64,000 nt of DNA from Hyparrhenia diplandra (taxonomy: Eukaryota; Streptophyta; Magnoliopsida; Poales; Poaceae). Under the pieces are notes generated by a model that had not been told where the DNA came from, searched no databases, and saw only the letters and a list, made by a program, of their open reading frames with translations. Shown here piece by piece: positions 22,844-35,199 of this stretch; the stretch's first letter is position 1, and every line of letters begins with the position of its first letter. A program made the position numbers and the translations under genes. The stretch lies in the NCBI GenBank assembly GCA_015847255.1, contig JADLZK010012344.1, positions 1 through 64,000 on the forward strand, written 5' to 3'.

Positions 22844-23400
22844 GCCGCCGTCGAGGACTCCATGGAAAGATCAACAGTCGCCACCACTGCTTGGTGACGG
22901 GAAGACGCGCACGGCCATGTACCGCCGTGCTGCCGTGCCTGTGGAGACGCAGATTTGCGTGGGGGGCGTGGAGGGCCGACCGTCATCGCTGCCGTGATGG
23001 TGGGTGGACCGCCGCGACGCCGGCCGCCGAAGAACGCCAAAGATCTGATGCAGACAGCGGCCAAGATCCGTCAATCCATCGTAGATAACCAAACTGGCGG
23101 CCGGCTGGCGTACACTGAGGGGATGGATGAAGAAGGCTTTGACGCAGGTGAACGGACGGAGGTGGGCGACGATAATGAAAGGCGGCCGGGGATTGTCTTC
23201 ATTGAGGGCTTCAAGATGGGAGGCGAATAGGCGGAGCCGGGAGAGGGGAAGAGGCGAGGGACTGCAAACGGCCGCTCAGCCGGCGCCACCGAGACCACGA
23301 CACGCTCACCCGGACGGAATAGACCGAGCCCACGACGCGCTCGAACGAAGCTTTCATATGTTTCAGTTTCCTTTACAATAGCCGTCGAAGCGCGAGAAGA
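22844..23400. other. GC-rich region, no recognised gene
   Basis: CpG-rich sequence with overlapping short frames on both strands. The most protein-like is plus 22955-23230 (91 codons; KNAKDLMQTAAKIRQSIVD), with no family recognised. It could be a CpG-rich promoter/leader for the minus-strand RAP copy. Confidence 0.35.
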
Positions 23401-23841
23401 AGGGCCAGTGGGGGCTCACATATCACATATCGGAGTTATAGATATCTTCGATCAGTCCAAAGAGGCTTCGAACCTATGTATATTGTCAGCTGAGCCTCTT
23501 GCTTGCTTCTACGTTATATTTACGTAGCATATACGTACGGTACGGAGTATAAAAATCTTGAATAACATAGAAAAAAAATCACCCAGCAAAGATGGCCCCC
23601 CAATGTAGCTACGCCAGTCACTTTACTTACCTTTGGTCATCAGACTAGACAGCAAGCTCTGAAAGACCTAGCAAGAGCTAGTCCCGTTATGCCTCAGTTC
23701 GGTTCCAGAGGTTTGGCCTCCGGGAATAGTTCGGACCGGATTCTTTGTTTATATTTGTATAAGATTTCATTGGCCGGAATGAATCCGGGCTTGATCCGTC
23801 GAGAAACGAACAAGCCCTTAAGCAGCACGACAAGTTTGGGT
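23401..23841. other. Intergenic; possible small degraded DNA element
   Basis: No gene. The segment 23688-23822 ends in 'gaaacgaacaagcccttaa', which resembles ends of plant hAT-type MITEs, and begins with an imperfect inverse ('gcctcagttcggttcc'). Target duplications were not seen. Confidence 0.3.
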
Positions 23842-23844
23842 TAA

Positions 23845-24043
23845 GGGCACTCACAATGCAAACTCTATCATAGAGTCTAAGCTCATTTATTATTTTCATA
23901 TTTATTGCATTTTGATGATGTGACAGTATATTTATGAAAAAAAAAATGAAGACTCCAAGTCTTATTTAGACTCAAGTCCCTTGTCTAGAGATAATAAATG
24001 GTCTTAGGCTACATGATAGAGTTCAACAGCATTGTGAGTGCCC
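23845..24043. mobile_element. Tourist-like MITE (PIF/Harbinger type)
   Basis: 199-bp element with perfect 14-bp terminal inverted repeats GGGCACTCACAATG / CATTGTGAGTGCCC. The inverted similarity extends inward (actctatcat / atgatagagt). It is flanked by a 3-bp taa duplication (23842-23844 and 24044-24046). Size, 3-bp TWA target and TIR start fit Tourist-type MITEs mobilised by PIF/Harbinger transposases. Confidence 0.9.
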
Positions 24044-24196
24044 TAAGCCCTAAGATTAAATGGAAGTGTAAATTTAAGTACCACTGCTAAAAACACTTTT
24101 AAGGAGGAGCTACTTTTTTTAGCTCGGGCTCCCGTCCTCAAAGTGTTTTTTTTCCTTGTCAGTTTTTAAACCGCTTCTTCACGAAAGTGTCAAGTA

Positions 24197-24207
24197 TAGC
24201 TCCTTTG
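24197..24207. repeat. Target-site duplication of LINE-2, left copy
   Basis: tagctcctttg, identical to 33104-33114 right after the LINE A tract. Joining the flanks across the LINE restores continuous sequence that ends in 'caacaggccctaa', like the end of a hAT-type MITE. Confidence 0.9.
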
Positions 24208-24349
24208 GCGATAAATCCTGCATACGCAAGTTACCACACACGGACGGAGTCCTAGGATAGCCCCAGGGGCGACTCCCCCTCCCCGTCGGCGGTCCTCCGG
24301 CCGCCGCCGGCCACCTTCGACCTCCCGCGCGAGGATCTCGGCGGCGGTG

Positions 24350-26954
24350 CTCCCGCCCATCCCGACCCGGATCTCCTCTCCCGGCTCCTCTCTCCCCTAT
24401 TCCGCCGGATCTCGCGACTCCATGTCCGAGCCCCACAGAGCCGTCACCGGCGACTCAGGCAATGGCGCCGGCGGGGCCCTGGATCCGGTGCCCGGACCGG
24501 GTCGGGGTCGACTCGTCGGCAGACCGGCGCTCCTCTCGTCGCTGGCCCGTCCGTCGGTCTGGGCGGACTGGTAGAAAGGAGGAGGAGGCCATCCTCTCGG
24601 CCGCCATTCGCAGCGGCGGAGATGGACGGCGTCCCGGTGGACACGGCGCCATCGGCGAGGACCTCCTCGCCCGCCTTCCTGGCTGGCCAGCGAGGACCCA
24701 GCCCCTCCTCTCTCCGGCACCGTCGCCCTCCTCGCGGTTGTCGGCTTCCTCTCCGCTGCGGGCGCGGGGCGGGGACTGCGGTGCGGTGGCCCCGGGGCTG
24801 TCGTCGACCAACTCGGGAGGGGAGGCGCGCCTCACTTCAGCCGGCGTGAGGCGCTCTCGGGGCTCCGAGCGAGGCGCGACTCACCTACCCGGCGGCCATG
24901 GGGCGGCGGCGGGGTGGAGGCGCCTGCCCGTGGCCGGGACCCGGCACCATCGGAGGGGCAACCCGCACGCTGTGGGTGCTAAGAAGAAGCGCGCCGCCGC
25001 TACAAGCGCTCCTCGGTCTCATGAATGCCGCCCGTCTTGCCTTCCGGGGAGGCCGGGAGCTGCCACCATCCTCCTCCGTGGTTCGGCGCCTCCACCGCCC
25101 ACCGGCCCCGCCATCGCCCTTCGGCCCGCTGCCGCCCGTCGCGCAGGTCCACGCCGCCGGGGGTCCCCGGACGCCGCGGATGGCTTTCACGGCCGGAGCG
25201 GGAAGGAGGCTCGCTTCGCGCTCCGCCCCCTCTCCCGCGGGCGGTGCCGCCGGGCTTCGTGGGCGGGTGCTTCAAGCGCCTCCGCCGCGAACGCGTCAAG
25301 GCCAAGTGCACGTGCGGTGGCGGCTTCCAGCACTGCGGGGGAGGCACCGATCCAGCGTCGTGATCGGCCTCCGGCCGTCTCGGGTCCAAGCGTCGCCGCT
25401 CCCCACGCGCCTCCGCCGGCGGGTCGCCCAGCGGCGGGACACTGCGGGCTCGGGCGCCCTCCGCGGCGTCGCCCGCCTTCGCCGACGGATGTGGGCATCC
25501 GTGGTGACGGCTACTCCAGCGACGCGGTCCCGGTGGGACTTCCCCTCCTCCGGCGCGTCCGGCCCCGCGACCCTCACCGCACCTCCTCACGCGACATCGG
25601 CGCTCCCCGCTTGGCGTCGGTGTCCGTGCGGCGTCCTACTCCAACGACACCATCCTCGGCGGCTCGTCCTGCGTCCTCACGGGGCCGGCGAGGGTCGTCC
25701 CTCACCTTGCTGCGCCCGGCTCACGGCCAACCCGGCCGGCGGGGCGACGGGGAGGTGTCCTCGGTGTCGTCGCCGGGACGGGCCCACGGCGCCGCGACAC
25801 TCCGGTCGTCGTCCGGCGTTCGAGATCGGTTGGCGGAGGAGCGGTTGGAGCGGCTGTCCTTGTGGCCCGCCGTGGCGGGAGCTGCTGCTCAGCGCCTCAT
25901 TGCCGCCGTTCGACTTCCTTCGCGGCGAGCGCGGCATCACGCGCCGCGAGGCTTCCGTCAGCGTATGCGCCCAGGGAGTTCGTGGTCCGCTTCGGCTACG
26001 GCCGTGACCGCGACCGGGTCTTGGCCACTCCGGGGACGAGGAGGCGCCCTTTCTCTGAGACCACGGACCCATTCGTCGGGCGGGCGGCTCAGCTTCGCTT
26101 CCATGTCACGGGGTGGCGCCGCACGGGCTGCCTCTCCGCGCCCTCCGTCGAGGTTGCCCGGGCGGTCCTTGGCGCTTGTGCGATGGTCCAGGACACCACA
26201 CGGACGGGACACCCCGGCGATGATGACTCACGAGTGCCGTTACCGCGGTCTTTGGCACCGCGCCTCGTCGACCTTCGGCGGTGATTTGTCTTCATCCCGG
26301 AGCGGAGGCGCGGTGGCGCCGGACAGAGCACCTACCCGGCTACACCCACCAATGCGGACAAGGGTCATTGCCTTCATCGAGCTTGCGCCTCGGCTCGCCG
26401 GGTGGGACGAACGGCGGCGGGGACGGCGGCGGCGGCGACGAGCCTGGCGAGCGGCAGCGGGGGGCGCGGCCAGCCATACCACGGCGTTACGGGAGCTCGC
26501 GGCACCGGACCGCGCCACTCGCCGGGAGGGGGTGGCGTCGGCGACTGCATCGGTGGGCCGGACGCTACCGCCCGGCCCGCTTTTTGGCGCTACCGCCGGC
26601 GGCCCTCCGTCTTGGTGGGCCGCCTCTCGTGCCCTCTGCCCGGCCTTCCCACCGGAGGCATTTGGCGCACCCACCCGCACACACCTACGGTCGCGACCCT
26701 TTGCTCGCCCTTGACGACCGCCTTAGCCGGTTGGTGTCGGGGAGATGTGTTAACACGCTGCGGAGCCGTGGCCGCTAGAGGGCCACTGCTAGACCGTCCC
26801 CTTCACCATCGATGTTCATCTCTAGGAAGCGTCCGCCCTCTCCGGACCCCGTCGGGGCCTTTCTTCGTGTTGCGCCTCGTCTGGCTGGGATGGCCGCTCA
26901 CGCGGTAGCTCCCCCCCGGACCGGCGTGTGCGGGGTGGGGGGGAGGTGGTTTCT
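24350..26954 (+). pseudogene. LINE-2 ORF1 (Gag-like nucleic-acid-binding protein), 5' part
   Basis: Pro/Arg/Ala-rich coding sequence in shifting plus frames. At 25255-25340 one frame gives GFVGGCFKRLRRERVKAKC then C-GGF-HCGGG, a damaged pair of CCHC zinc knuckles as in ORF1p of grass L1 LINEs, which coats element RNA. The longest single frame (24462-26714) is open mainly because of GC content and should not be taken as the protein. The ORF resumes after the solo LTR at 28569. Confidence 0.55.
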
Positions 26955-28568
26955 TGTTGACATTTTGTTATCGTATAAATTTATTAATCAAATAAACATG
27001 AGAAAAGGGTATAAATAATAATACCAACTTAGAATAGGGTGTCACTAACATATTTTTCGAAGTTTTGGTGAAGTTATGATTTGCGGGGACTAAAACAGAA
27101 AGCAGCGCAGAATTGGGTGACATACGACTCCAAGGCGTGTCCCAATCGTACTCGATCCAACTCCTACAAAGAGCAACATAGAAGTACTTCAAATGAAGAA
27201 TCAAAGTACAACATTGCGAAGAGCTCGTCGAGATGATCGAAACGGATATATCATTTACCATATTCGGAGTCCGTAATCGAGGAAGATATCGGTCGCAGGG
27301 CGGGGTTCGGTAAAGCGGGCATAACTCCTCATCCGGACTCCGTTTGGACTTGAACAAATACAATTCGGAAACGGCACGACGACACGCACGCACCCACAAA
27401 AGCTCAGCCCAGGTGGGGCCCATCTTGGGCCGATCGGCCCAATAATGGGGCCGATCGGCCTGCCACCTCCGCCACGTCGGCCCCGCTTCGGAAGCTTCCT
27501 CAACCGACTCTAAGACGCAATCTAAACCGGTTGTTTAATGTCGGTTTGATCCGAGGGGCGTCGGTAGAAGCACGAGATGGATCAAGATCAAACACGAGAT
27601 TAGTACCACATCGTTTGTTGAAGGCGAAGGGACGGAAGAAGACCCATATATAAAGACCCTAGACCCCCGGTTTCAAACATCTCGGATCATCTCATACATC
27701 GGATGGAGGCCGACACACGGAGAATTAGATTAGACGGCTACAATGTAATAGAATAGATCTAGTAGAGAGTTAGGGAGCGCGGGCTGCGCTCGGTTACGGA
27801 GAAGTCTTCGGTGTTCGTATATCTTTGTATCTCAACTCTATTAGACTTTATGCCATAATTATATTTATCTTCTCTAGTTACTTTTATGCCTTTCATTTAT
27901 TGATTAGAATATAGTTGTTATATAATTGCATGGGATCTTCGCTCGTATTGAGTGCTCTGGTTATTCATGATGATTAGAGTAGTAATTAATAGTGTGGACA
28001 TGGTGTCTAGACTAGAGGTTACCTTAGATTGCACCCGGTCCCACGGATAGTTGTGGTAGCCCTAGGTGGTGGCGACCCTAGCGGCCGGCGTATTCCACCA
28101 CGTTCGGATTGGTAGTGTAGGACCGTGGTCGGGAGCTTCCTAGCCCCCTTCTCATCCCCTTTCCGCGGCTAGTGTTCTGATGTCCCGAAGTGTTCTTTTA
28201 TGATCGCTATACCCTTTTCATGCCTTAGTTACTCAAGAACCAAAGTACTAGAGAAGTATTCGGGAACCTAGATCTCTCCGTTGTCCTCTCGACCTAGCTA
28301 TCTATTCTATAGTATAATATTCTCTGGTTAAGTGCTATTAATTATCATTCATATCATATACATTATTTACCCCCTCACTTTAGTTTAGTTGGTATATTAA
28401 GTTAGTAGATACATGATTTTGATTTATCATAGTCTTTACCCTTGCTTCCCTGTGGAAAATATAAATAACGATACTCTGGAATACTCCCGGGTAAAAGCTA
28501 CAATGGTATATATATTCTGTGCGCTTGCGGAACCCTTTATATTCTTTTTGCACTTAATAAATACCAAC
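26955..28568 (+). repeat. Solo LTR of an Athila-like gypsy element inside LINE-2
   Basis: Starts TGTTGACATTTTGTTATCG and ends 'aaataccaac', with no internal element attached. Its start matches the LTR of the element at 1425-9809 (complement), including 'aaatttattaatcaaataaa' and 'agaatagggtgtcactaaca'. A TATA box (catatataaag near 27646) supports plus orientation. A matching 5-bp target duplication was not found (tttct left, ggcta right), so one end may be altered or the copy may have arisen by recombination between two insertions. Confidence 0.8.
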
Positions 28569-29370
28569 GGCTACCACCGAGCTCACCTTCCGGACCCGGT
28601 GAGGTTGCGGTTGCTCCCCCACGTCGTCACCCGGGCTCGGCCACCACCTCGCTGCGACCCTCCCACCCTCGTCGCGCGGGGATGGCGGGTGGGGTGACCT
28701 CATCTTGACCGAGGTTCGCCACGCGGCCACCTCCCGCCACGCCGGGCTCTCCCGTGTTCTCCACCGCTGCGCCCTCGGACCCGACAGTGCAGCCCGCCCT
28801 TCCGGCTGGGCGGACCTGCGGCGTCGCCCGGCGGCGACCACTCGCGTCGTCGTTCGCTGGCTGGACCGGACCGCTGCGGCCGAGCTGCGGCTGAGCTTTT
28901 GGGTGTACTGCGCACCGCCTCTACTCGCGCCCACTACCTCGGCCCGAACTCTCTGCCCCCAGCGGCGCCGCCCGGCGGAGGCGATATCGCGGCGTTCGTG
29001 GACTCCCTTAGGCTGCCTGCGGGCGGCCCCGTCGTCTCGCTCCCGCCGCTTCACACCTCTCGGGCGGATGGCCAGGTCCCCGAGGCGGAGCTCCCGTCTG
29101 GCGGCCAAGTCGGTCTCAGGGACCCCGGGCCGGGTGGCAGCGCGGCGCGTGCTGCTCAACAAGTGGGAGGGCCGTCCCGGCAATGCAGGCTCTTCCACTC
29201 GGACGTTTCACGGTCACCGGCGGGTGCTCGGCCGCTTTCGGGGTCACGTGCCGAGCCACAAGCGACCGCGCTGTGAGGGTCCTCTTTCGGTCTTGCGGTG
29301 CTCGCCGAGGGCGCCCGGTGCCGGTGACCGCCGCCCTGCTCTCCGTCGCCACTTTCGGAGTTACCAAATG
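28569..29370 (+). pseudogene. LINE-2 ORF1, 3' part
   Basis: Continuation of the ORF1 region after the solo LTR. Around 28990-29150 frames carry FVDSLRLP, then SSRLAAKSVSGTPG and VLLNKWEG. The 'SRLAAK...KW' block is a recurring C-terminal motif of ORF1-like proteins in grass LINEs. It ends before the ORF2 endonuclease start near 29400. Confidence 0.5.
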
Positions 29371-29399
29371 AGTGACACACACTGGCGTGCAGGAGCGCG

Positions 29400-30420
29400 C
29401 GGGTACTCAACTCCATCGCCCGTCGCCAGCGCCCGTGCGCTCCATACGCCTCAACCGGCGGGCCTCCATCGTGCGCTTTGCGAGGAGACCAAGCTTCGCC
29501 GCCTTTGATGTATGTGTTAACAATGATCTAGTTGGCTCCGGTTTGACTACGCTTTCTTTTCGCTGTTGGGGTGGCTGGGGGCGCCTCCATCTCTGGCGGC
29601 GGGACCTGCAGTGCGTCTTCCTCTGCGCCCGCCGCTTCTCCGTCCTTTGTGACCATCGGGCGGCCTGCGGGCTCGGGTCACGGTGGTTTCTCACCAGCGT
29701 CTGGCCTGGCGGTGGGCGCGCCGCCAGGGGCGCTTTTCTCCACGAGCTTAGGGGCGTCGCCGCTTCTGCCCGGCCGTGGCTTGTCGTGGGGACTTCAACC
29801 TCATCTACTTGGCGGCCGACAAGAACAATGGTAAACTCAACCGATCGGCGCATGGGCCGATTTAGATCCGTCTGGGCGACCTCTGCTACACGAGCTCCAC
29901 CTACTTGGCCGCCTCTACACTTGGTCCAATGGGAGGGGCAGGCCCACGCGGGCGCGTGGCCGGGCGTTCGCCCAGCTGCCGGGACTGGCTCGTCTGCTAC
30001 CCCTCGCACCCAGCTGCGCTCCCTCTCGTCGGACTCCTCCGGCCACGCGCCCCCTTACGGTCTTTGGGCGTGAGCCTTGGGCTCGTCCTCGCTTCCGCTT
30101 TGACGACATCCTTCTGCGCATCGACGGGTTCATCGACGTGGTGGGGGAGGCTTGGGGGCCCCCCGATCTCGATGTCGACGCGTGCCGGGCGATGGATTCT
30201 AAGCTCCGCGCCCTCGCCAAGGCGCTCCGAGCGTGGCGGGACACTTGCGTGGGCGACATACGAATGCAGCTGGCGCTTGCGCGGACTGTGGTCCATGGGT
30301 TCGACATAGCCCAGGAGTCCAGGGTGCTTTCGCCTGGTGAGCTCGACCTACACCAGGAGCTCAAGGCAAAGACACTTGGACTCGCCTCCCTGGGCGTACC
30401 ATGGCGAACCGGCGGGCTCG
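29400..30420 (+). pseudogene. LINE-2 ORF2 N-terminus: endonuclease
   Basis: Frames show the endonuclease in pieces: a 'SIVRFARRPSFAAFDV' stretch where the 'ETK' block should sit (29465-29510; the neighbouring frame reads EETKL), 'GDFNLIYLAADKNNG' around 29790-29830 (GDFN catalytic block), TLGPMGG (29915, from a 'TWSN' block) and FDDILL near 30100. The stretch from 30170 (VDACRAMDSKLRALAKALRAW) is the spacer helix region between endonuclease and RT in grass L1 LINEs. Confidence 0.7.
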
Positions 30421-32760
30421 GACTCGTTACCTCCAGCGAGTTTGATCGTGCACCAAATTCTTCCACCTGCGGGCTGCCAGACGGAGGAAGAACTTTGCTA
30501 GCCATCTCGTGCGACGGCCAAACCTTCACTGAGGAGGAGGCCAAGGCGAACGCGGTATTCGGCTACTACAATGCCATCTTGGGGACGCCCGTTCACGGTC
30601 TCACCGCATCGACCTCAACCGTCTCGACCTCCACGCACGGACCTTGCGTAGCTTGTCGCACCCTTCACCATGGGCCGGTACGCACGGGATGGTTCGGCGA
30701 CGGCGCCCGCCGCGATGCGCTTTGGGCTGATGGGTTCACCGGCCGCTTCTTCCGTGCGGCTGGCCCGTGTCGGGTCGGACGTCGTTGCGGGTATTCAGAA
30801 CGCGTGGGAGGTAGACTTCGGGAGCTTACGCCACCTTAACGTGGCCTCTATGGTGCTCCTCGGAGACGAGGCGGACTCGCTGCGACCCTCGGGGACTACC
30901 GGCCTATCGGCTTGATCCCTTTCGGTGGGTAAGCTGTTCGCCAAAGGGCTAGCCATGCGTCTTCGCCCGCGACTTTCGGGCTAGTGCGTCTCAACCAGTC
31001 GCATTTGTCGCGGCCGCAAGATTCCGACAACTTCCGCGCGGTGCGGCTTCGCTTTGCCCGATGGCTTCTGCAGCGCCCAGCGCGCCGATGGTGTTCTTTG
31101 AAGGTAGACCTGGCCAAGGCCTTCGACCGTGGCTGGCCATTCCTCTGGAGGTCCTCGAGCATGCGGGCTTTCGCGGTATTTGGCGGGGCCCGGATCTCCG
31201 CTCTACTCTCCCACGGCCGGCACCAAGGTCTCGTCAATGGGCGTCGTCGCCGCGCATACGCCACGCCCGGGTTTGCGCCCGGGCGACCCCCTCTCCCCTT
31301 CCCTCTTCATCATCGTCATGGAGGTCCTCAACTCCCTCATCGCGAGGGGCGAGAGGGCGGCATGCTCGCACCATTGCCCCGGCGTGTCGGCAAGTGCGGG
31401 GACCTCCATCACAGCCAGATGACTTGGTCGTCATCCTTTCCCCAACGCCCACTGACTTCTCTTGCATTCGCCGTATCTTGGAGGCTCGCCGGCGGGGCCT
31501 CGGGCCTCGCAACCAACCTAGACAAGTGCGTCATCACTCGATCATTGCACCCGGCGGGGCCATCTCGGTGATGCGAGGTCTTCCCTGCCGTCGTCGGGAC
31601 TTCCGGTCACCTACCGGGGGTCCCTCTCTCCGTCGGACGGCTGGGCGGGGGCGATTGGCGGCGCATCGTCGGCCGGGTGGCGGCGCATCCGACTGGAAGG
31701 GCAACCCTGCTGAACAAGGCGGGCGGGGAGGAGGCTCTCTCAGACCACCCTCTCGGCCATGCTGCGTCCACATCTCCATCTGTTGCGCCCTCTCGGCTTG
31801 GGCCTTGGGCGAGATCGACTCGCGCACACGGGCCTTCCTATGGACAGGCGCGGAGGCTGGTGCGGCGGGCAAGTGCATGGTGGCATGGCCGACGGTCTGC
31901 GCACCTCGCGATCTGGGTGGCCTCGGGCTACCGGATCTCGGGTGCAGGGCTTTCCCGCCCTCGACTGTTGGGAGTCGCGGGCGCCCGTGGCAGCCCGGAC
32001 CTCCCTAGGTTGGCCTACCGTCCGCGGACCGGGCGCCGTCCGGCGGATGTTCGGCGCCTCGACATACTTCCGGTTGGGGGCGGCCCGGCGAGCCATCTTA
32101 CGGGCGGATAGGTGGCCGGGCGGTGCCATCTGCGACCGCACCGCACCTATTCCAGGCGGTTAGGCGCCCTTAAGTGCACCGTCCGCGCTCTGCAGGACTT
32201 CGGCTTGGTTGCCACGACATCCGCGGCGCCCCCAGCGCTGCGTCCTTGGCGAACTCCTCTCCCTCCCTCACCGACCGCCTCGTGGGTATGCGGCACGGAG
32301 GACACCCGGACCGGCTCGTGTGGCGTTAGTCCACTAGTGGCCAATTCTCCTCCTCCTCCTCGGCACTGCCAGGGCTTTCTTCCACGGCGAACCGGACTCG
32401 CGAGGGCGGCGGGGTGTGGGCGCCTCCGCCCCCAAAATCAAGATTCTTTCTCACGGCTGGTGCTACATACCGCCGGCCATGGACTGCGGGGCGGGCGCAG
32501 GCATGGCCTGCGGGCGTCGGCCCACTGTGCTCGTGGAGCCGGGATAGCGAGACCATCGACCACCTTCTCGCTTCCTGTGTCTACTCCCGGATCGTTTAGC
32601 GGCGACCTTGCACGGGTCGGGATCGGCCACCTCGGGCCTCGGGCGGACGACGCCTCCTTCGTCGGCCCGGTGGCTCAAGGTCGGGCGCTCGCTCGCATGA
32701 CCTTCGCGGGCCTTGGACTCCCTTGTCCTCCTCCTCTCTTGGATGCTTTGGAAGGAGAGG
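30420..32760 (+). pseudogene. LINE-2 ORF2: reverse transcriptase and zf-RVT finger
   Basis: RT blocks appear in order: DYRPI-like at 30890-30910, DNFRAVR (31025), LKVDLAKAFDR (31098-31130), SALLS, a 'GLRPGDPLSPSLFIIVMEVL' block (31271-31330), DDLVVIL (31418-31440, after the usual FAD/YAD) and AFLWTGAEAG-AGKCMVAWPTV (31830-31900). A finger-like CSWSRDSETIDHLLASC occurs at 32528-32580. This is the normal order for an L1 ORF2p. Many frameshifts divide it. Confidence 0.8.
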
Positions 32761-33103
32761 AATAGGCCTCTTCGTGGGCGCTGACCTCTCCACTTCGGCG
32801 ATCTTGGGGCTCATCCACGACGAGGCTCACGCTTGGGTGGAGGCCGGCTTTCGGAGGCTTGCGCCGGTGCTTCACACCTTGGCGACGGGATAGCCGGCTA
32901 GTGGCCCACCTTCTTTGTCGCAACATTAGTTCACTTTAGAGTTACAACTCTCTAAGCTCCACCGTCATAGCCGGTGCTTTGTGTTAGTGTGCCCCGCCTT
33001 GTTAGCGCCCGTGCATCTCGCTAGGGCGCGCGCAAGGTTGTAAACATACATTCCTTTTTCTCTTAATGCAGAACGGGCCAAAGTGCCTGGTTTCGAAAAA
33101 AAA

Positions 33104-33114
33104 TAGCTCCTTTG
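33104..33114. repeat. Target-site duplication of LINE-2, right copy
   Basis: tagctcctttg; matches 24197-24207. Confidence 0.9.
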
Positions 33115-34807
33115 ACTCTTGTGCAGAAGCTGCTGTTGAAGTCGGATCCGTATCAAACAACAGGCCCTAACAACATCAACGTCCCTCAATAAGTATAAAT
33201 GTGAGCTGGATCGATTTACGACATTTGTGTTTGGGGTCCGATCCCATTCTGTAGAGAGGCTTATCAAGAAAAGTATTTCACCAAAAAAATGGCCGCCACA
33301 GGCTGTAGTAGTCAGTACGTCGCCATGATCGTGCTTGCGGGGTCGTGGTAGTCACTATACTCAGTTAGTCCGACACCAACCACGCAGACAATCCTGACCG
33401 TAGGATCCCATGTGGAAAGCTGTTGGAAGTTGATCACCACCTTCCTGTTGTAATCTCTCGTTGTCTTGCCAGTAATAAGCAGATCTAGCTAGTGCGTGTC
33501 CACGGCTAGCTCCATGCACGGTGCGCACCCAAAACAAGATCAATCTTTTTCTCTCTGTTTTCTTTTCACGTGGCTATCGCTTTCATATTAGTTATTATGT
33601 GAGGGAAAAATATGTGCATCTCCTGTGAATTATGGTCATGGACACTTTTCGGGCAATCTTCAGCGCCGACCATGTAACGGGCGGGCCCACGGCCGACGGC
33701 CTTTCCCTCCCCTCTTCCTTCCTTGGCTTGGCGACTTAAGCTTCGGCGGCAAACGGCGTGAGGGCGGACGCCGTCGGCGGCGTTCAGCGAAGTTAGGGTC
33801 TGGCGTCCCTTCCCCCTCCCTCTACTCTTTCTCCCGTTTTGTAGAATCCGGCCGGCCCGGTTTGGGCGCGACCGTCAGCACGGCGGTGGTCGGGGTTGGG
33901 CGGCGGTGAGCTCCGGCGGCGCCCGCCGCGGGCGGGGCTGGCCTCATCCGGTGGGTATGGGTGGCGGCGGTGCGAGGAATAGATCCATGGCGGGGGGTCG
34001 GACTACGAGACGGCGGCGTCAATGGCGACTAGGGTTAGGCCGACGGCGGGAGAGAAGGGGAGGGCGCCCGGCGGCGGTGGCACCGTGGTGGAGCGGGGCG
34101 GGCGACGGGCACGATGAAGGGGACAGAGGAGGAAGACGGCGGGCAGGCCTTCTTTGGGCCACTAGGTGGGCCGCCTGGTCGGCGCCTAGCAGCTCCCACT
34201 TTTCCACCATTAATCTTGGTACTTCAAATTCAAAATGCGAAATATTATGTGGGTTTTGTAATTAAGTGCGGCTAATAACGACGTACTACAATTGCAAACA
34301 GCAAAGCAATGCATATAGTTCCTGCGTTGTTGACTGTTGACTCAAGTTTTGCAAGCACATCAGCATGAATATAATTGTTATTCCTTATATATATCCTATA
34401 TAAAAAGTTCTTTATATATTTGACAAAACTGTCTTAATTCGCGTTTGATCAGTGTTTAGTGTTTTTTCTAGTACAATGTGTTCTCTAGCAAGCTAGCTTG
34501 ACTCTGACAAACCATTTTACTATACATACTATATACCGAAGAGACAAAAGACAGCTCGATCAAGGATATATAGATCGAGGACTATTGGATTTTTTTTTTT
34601 TTTTTGATGTGACCAGAGTGAACATCGGTGAAATGAATAGCACGTTTCCATTTCTTTTTCTGTTAAACATCGCTTTTCTTCAAGTTGCAGATTTTTTTTG
34701 ATAATATGATTTGTGAATGAGAAGAGATTGTGGGTTTGCCAAGTACAGCTGATGTCGCCATCGATCAGCAAATTAATCTCCCGACGGCCTTTTGCACCAC
34801 AAAAAAA

Positions 34808-34838
<31 letters not shown>

Positions 34839-35185
34839 CTTCGCAGAAAAAAAGTGTTTGATACACAATAATGCATTTTTTGTGCATGTTATGTTATATA
34901 TCTATAGAGAGTTCCGAGTTCGATACACAAATTCATTTTCATTCGGCTATACAAAGACGCACGCATTCACACAGTACGTCCACCTCCGATAAGCTACAAT
35001 GGCACGTCTTGAAGTTGGCCTAGTAAGTACAAAAGTAACTCTAGGCACATGTTGATAGAAAGTCATCTGTCAGCTATTGCTAAAATAAACTACTAATATT
35101 AACCGAGATACGCTACACTCAACTAACTTTATTGGTTCCAAAAAAAACTAATTAATTCAGCTATGGTGATCAATAATGTTGAACT
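33115..35185. other. Intergenic region, no supported gene
   Basis: 33115-33175 continues the LINE-2 target sequence. 33625-34200 is GC-rich with overlapping Arg/Gly-rich frames (for example 33906-34265 plus), judged compositional. 34240-35185 is AT-rich with several T runs. No terminal repeats or target duplications were recognised. Confidence 0.5.
34801..34839. repeat. Poly(A) plus (CA)n microsatellite
   Basis: About 24 A followed by roughly 8 CA units. A likely slippage-prone locus; it could be the tail of an old retroposed sequence, but no body was recognised upstream. Confidence 0.85.
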
Positions 35186-35199
35186 AGTATAATGCCATT
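35186..35199. repeat. Target-site duplication of LINE-3, left copy
   Basis: agtataatgccatt, identical to 36073-36086 after the A tract. Confidence 0.9.

Larger units (their letters stand above)
24208..33103 (+). mobile_element. L1-type LINE (LINE-2), near full length, interrupted by a solo LTR
   Basis: An 8.9 kb interval (about 7.3 kb without the solo LTR at 26955-28568), strongly GC-rich, bounded by a perfect 11-bp target duplication. It ends in a short A tract (33096-33103) after the LINE-like tail 'tggtttcg'. It contains an ORF1 region with zinc-knuckle residues and an ORF2 with endonuclease, RT and zf-RVT signatures. Frames are broken by many small indels. Confidence 0.9.

Noticed and set aside
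22771..23298. Several overlapping ORFs on both strands
   Set aside because: GC-driven shadows. Only the exon ending at a strong donor (22687) was kept, at low confidence.
24462..26714. 750-codon open frame, plus strand
   Set aside because: Open because of very high GC content. The real signals (zinc-knuckle residues) lie in a different frame, and the interval is inside LINE-2.
33906..34265. 119-codon Arg/Gly-rich ORF
   Set aside because: Low-complexity GC-rich composition, no motif, overlapping frames on the other strand.
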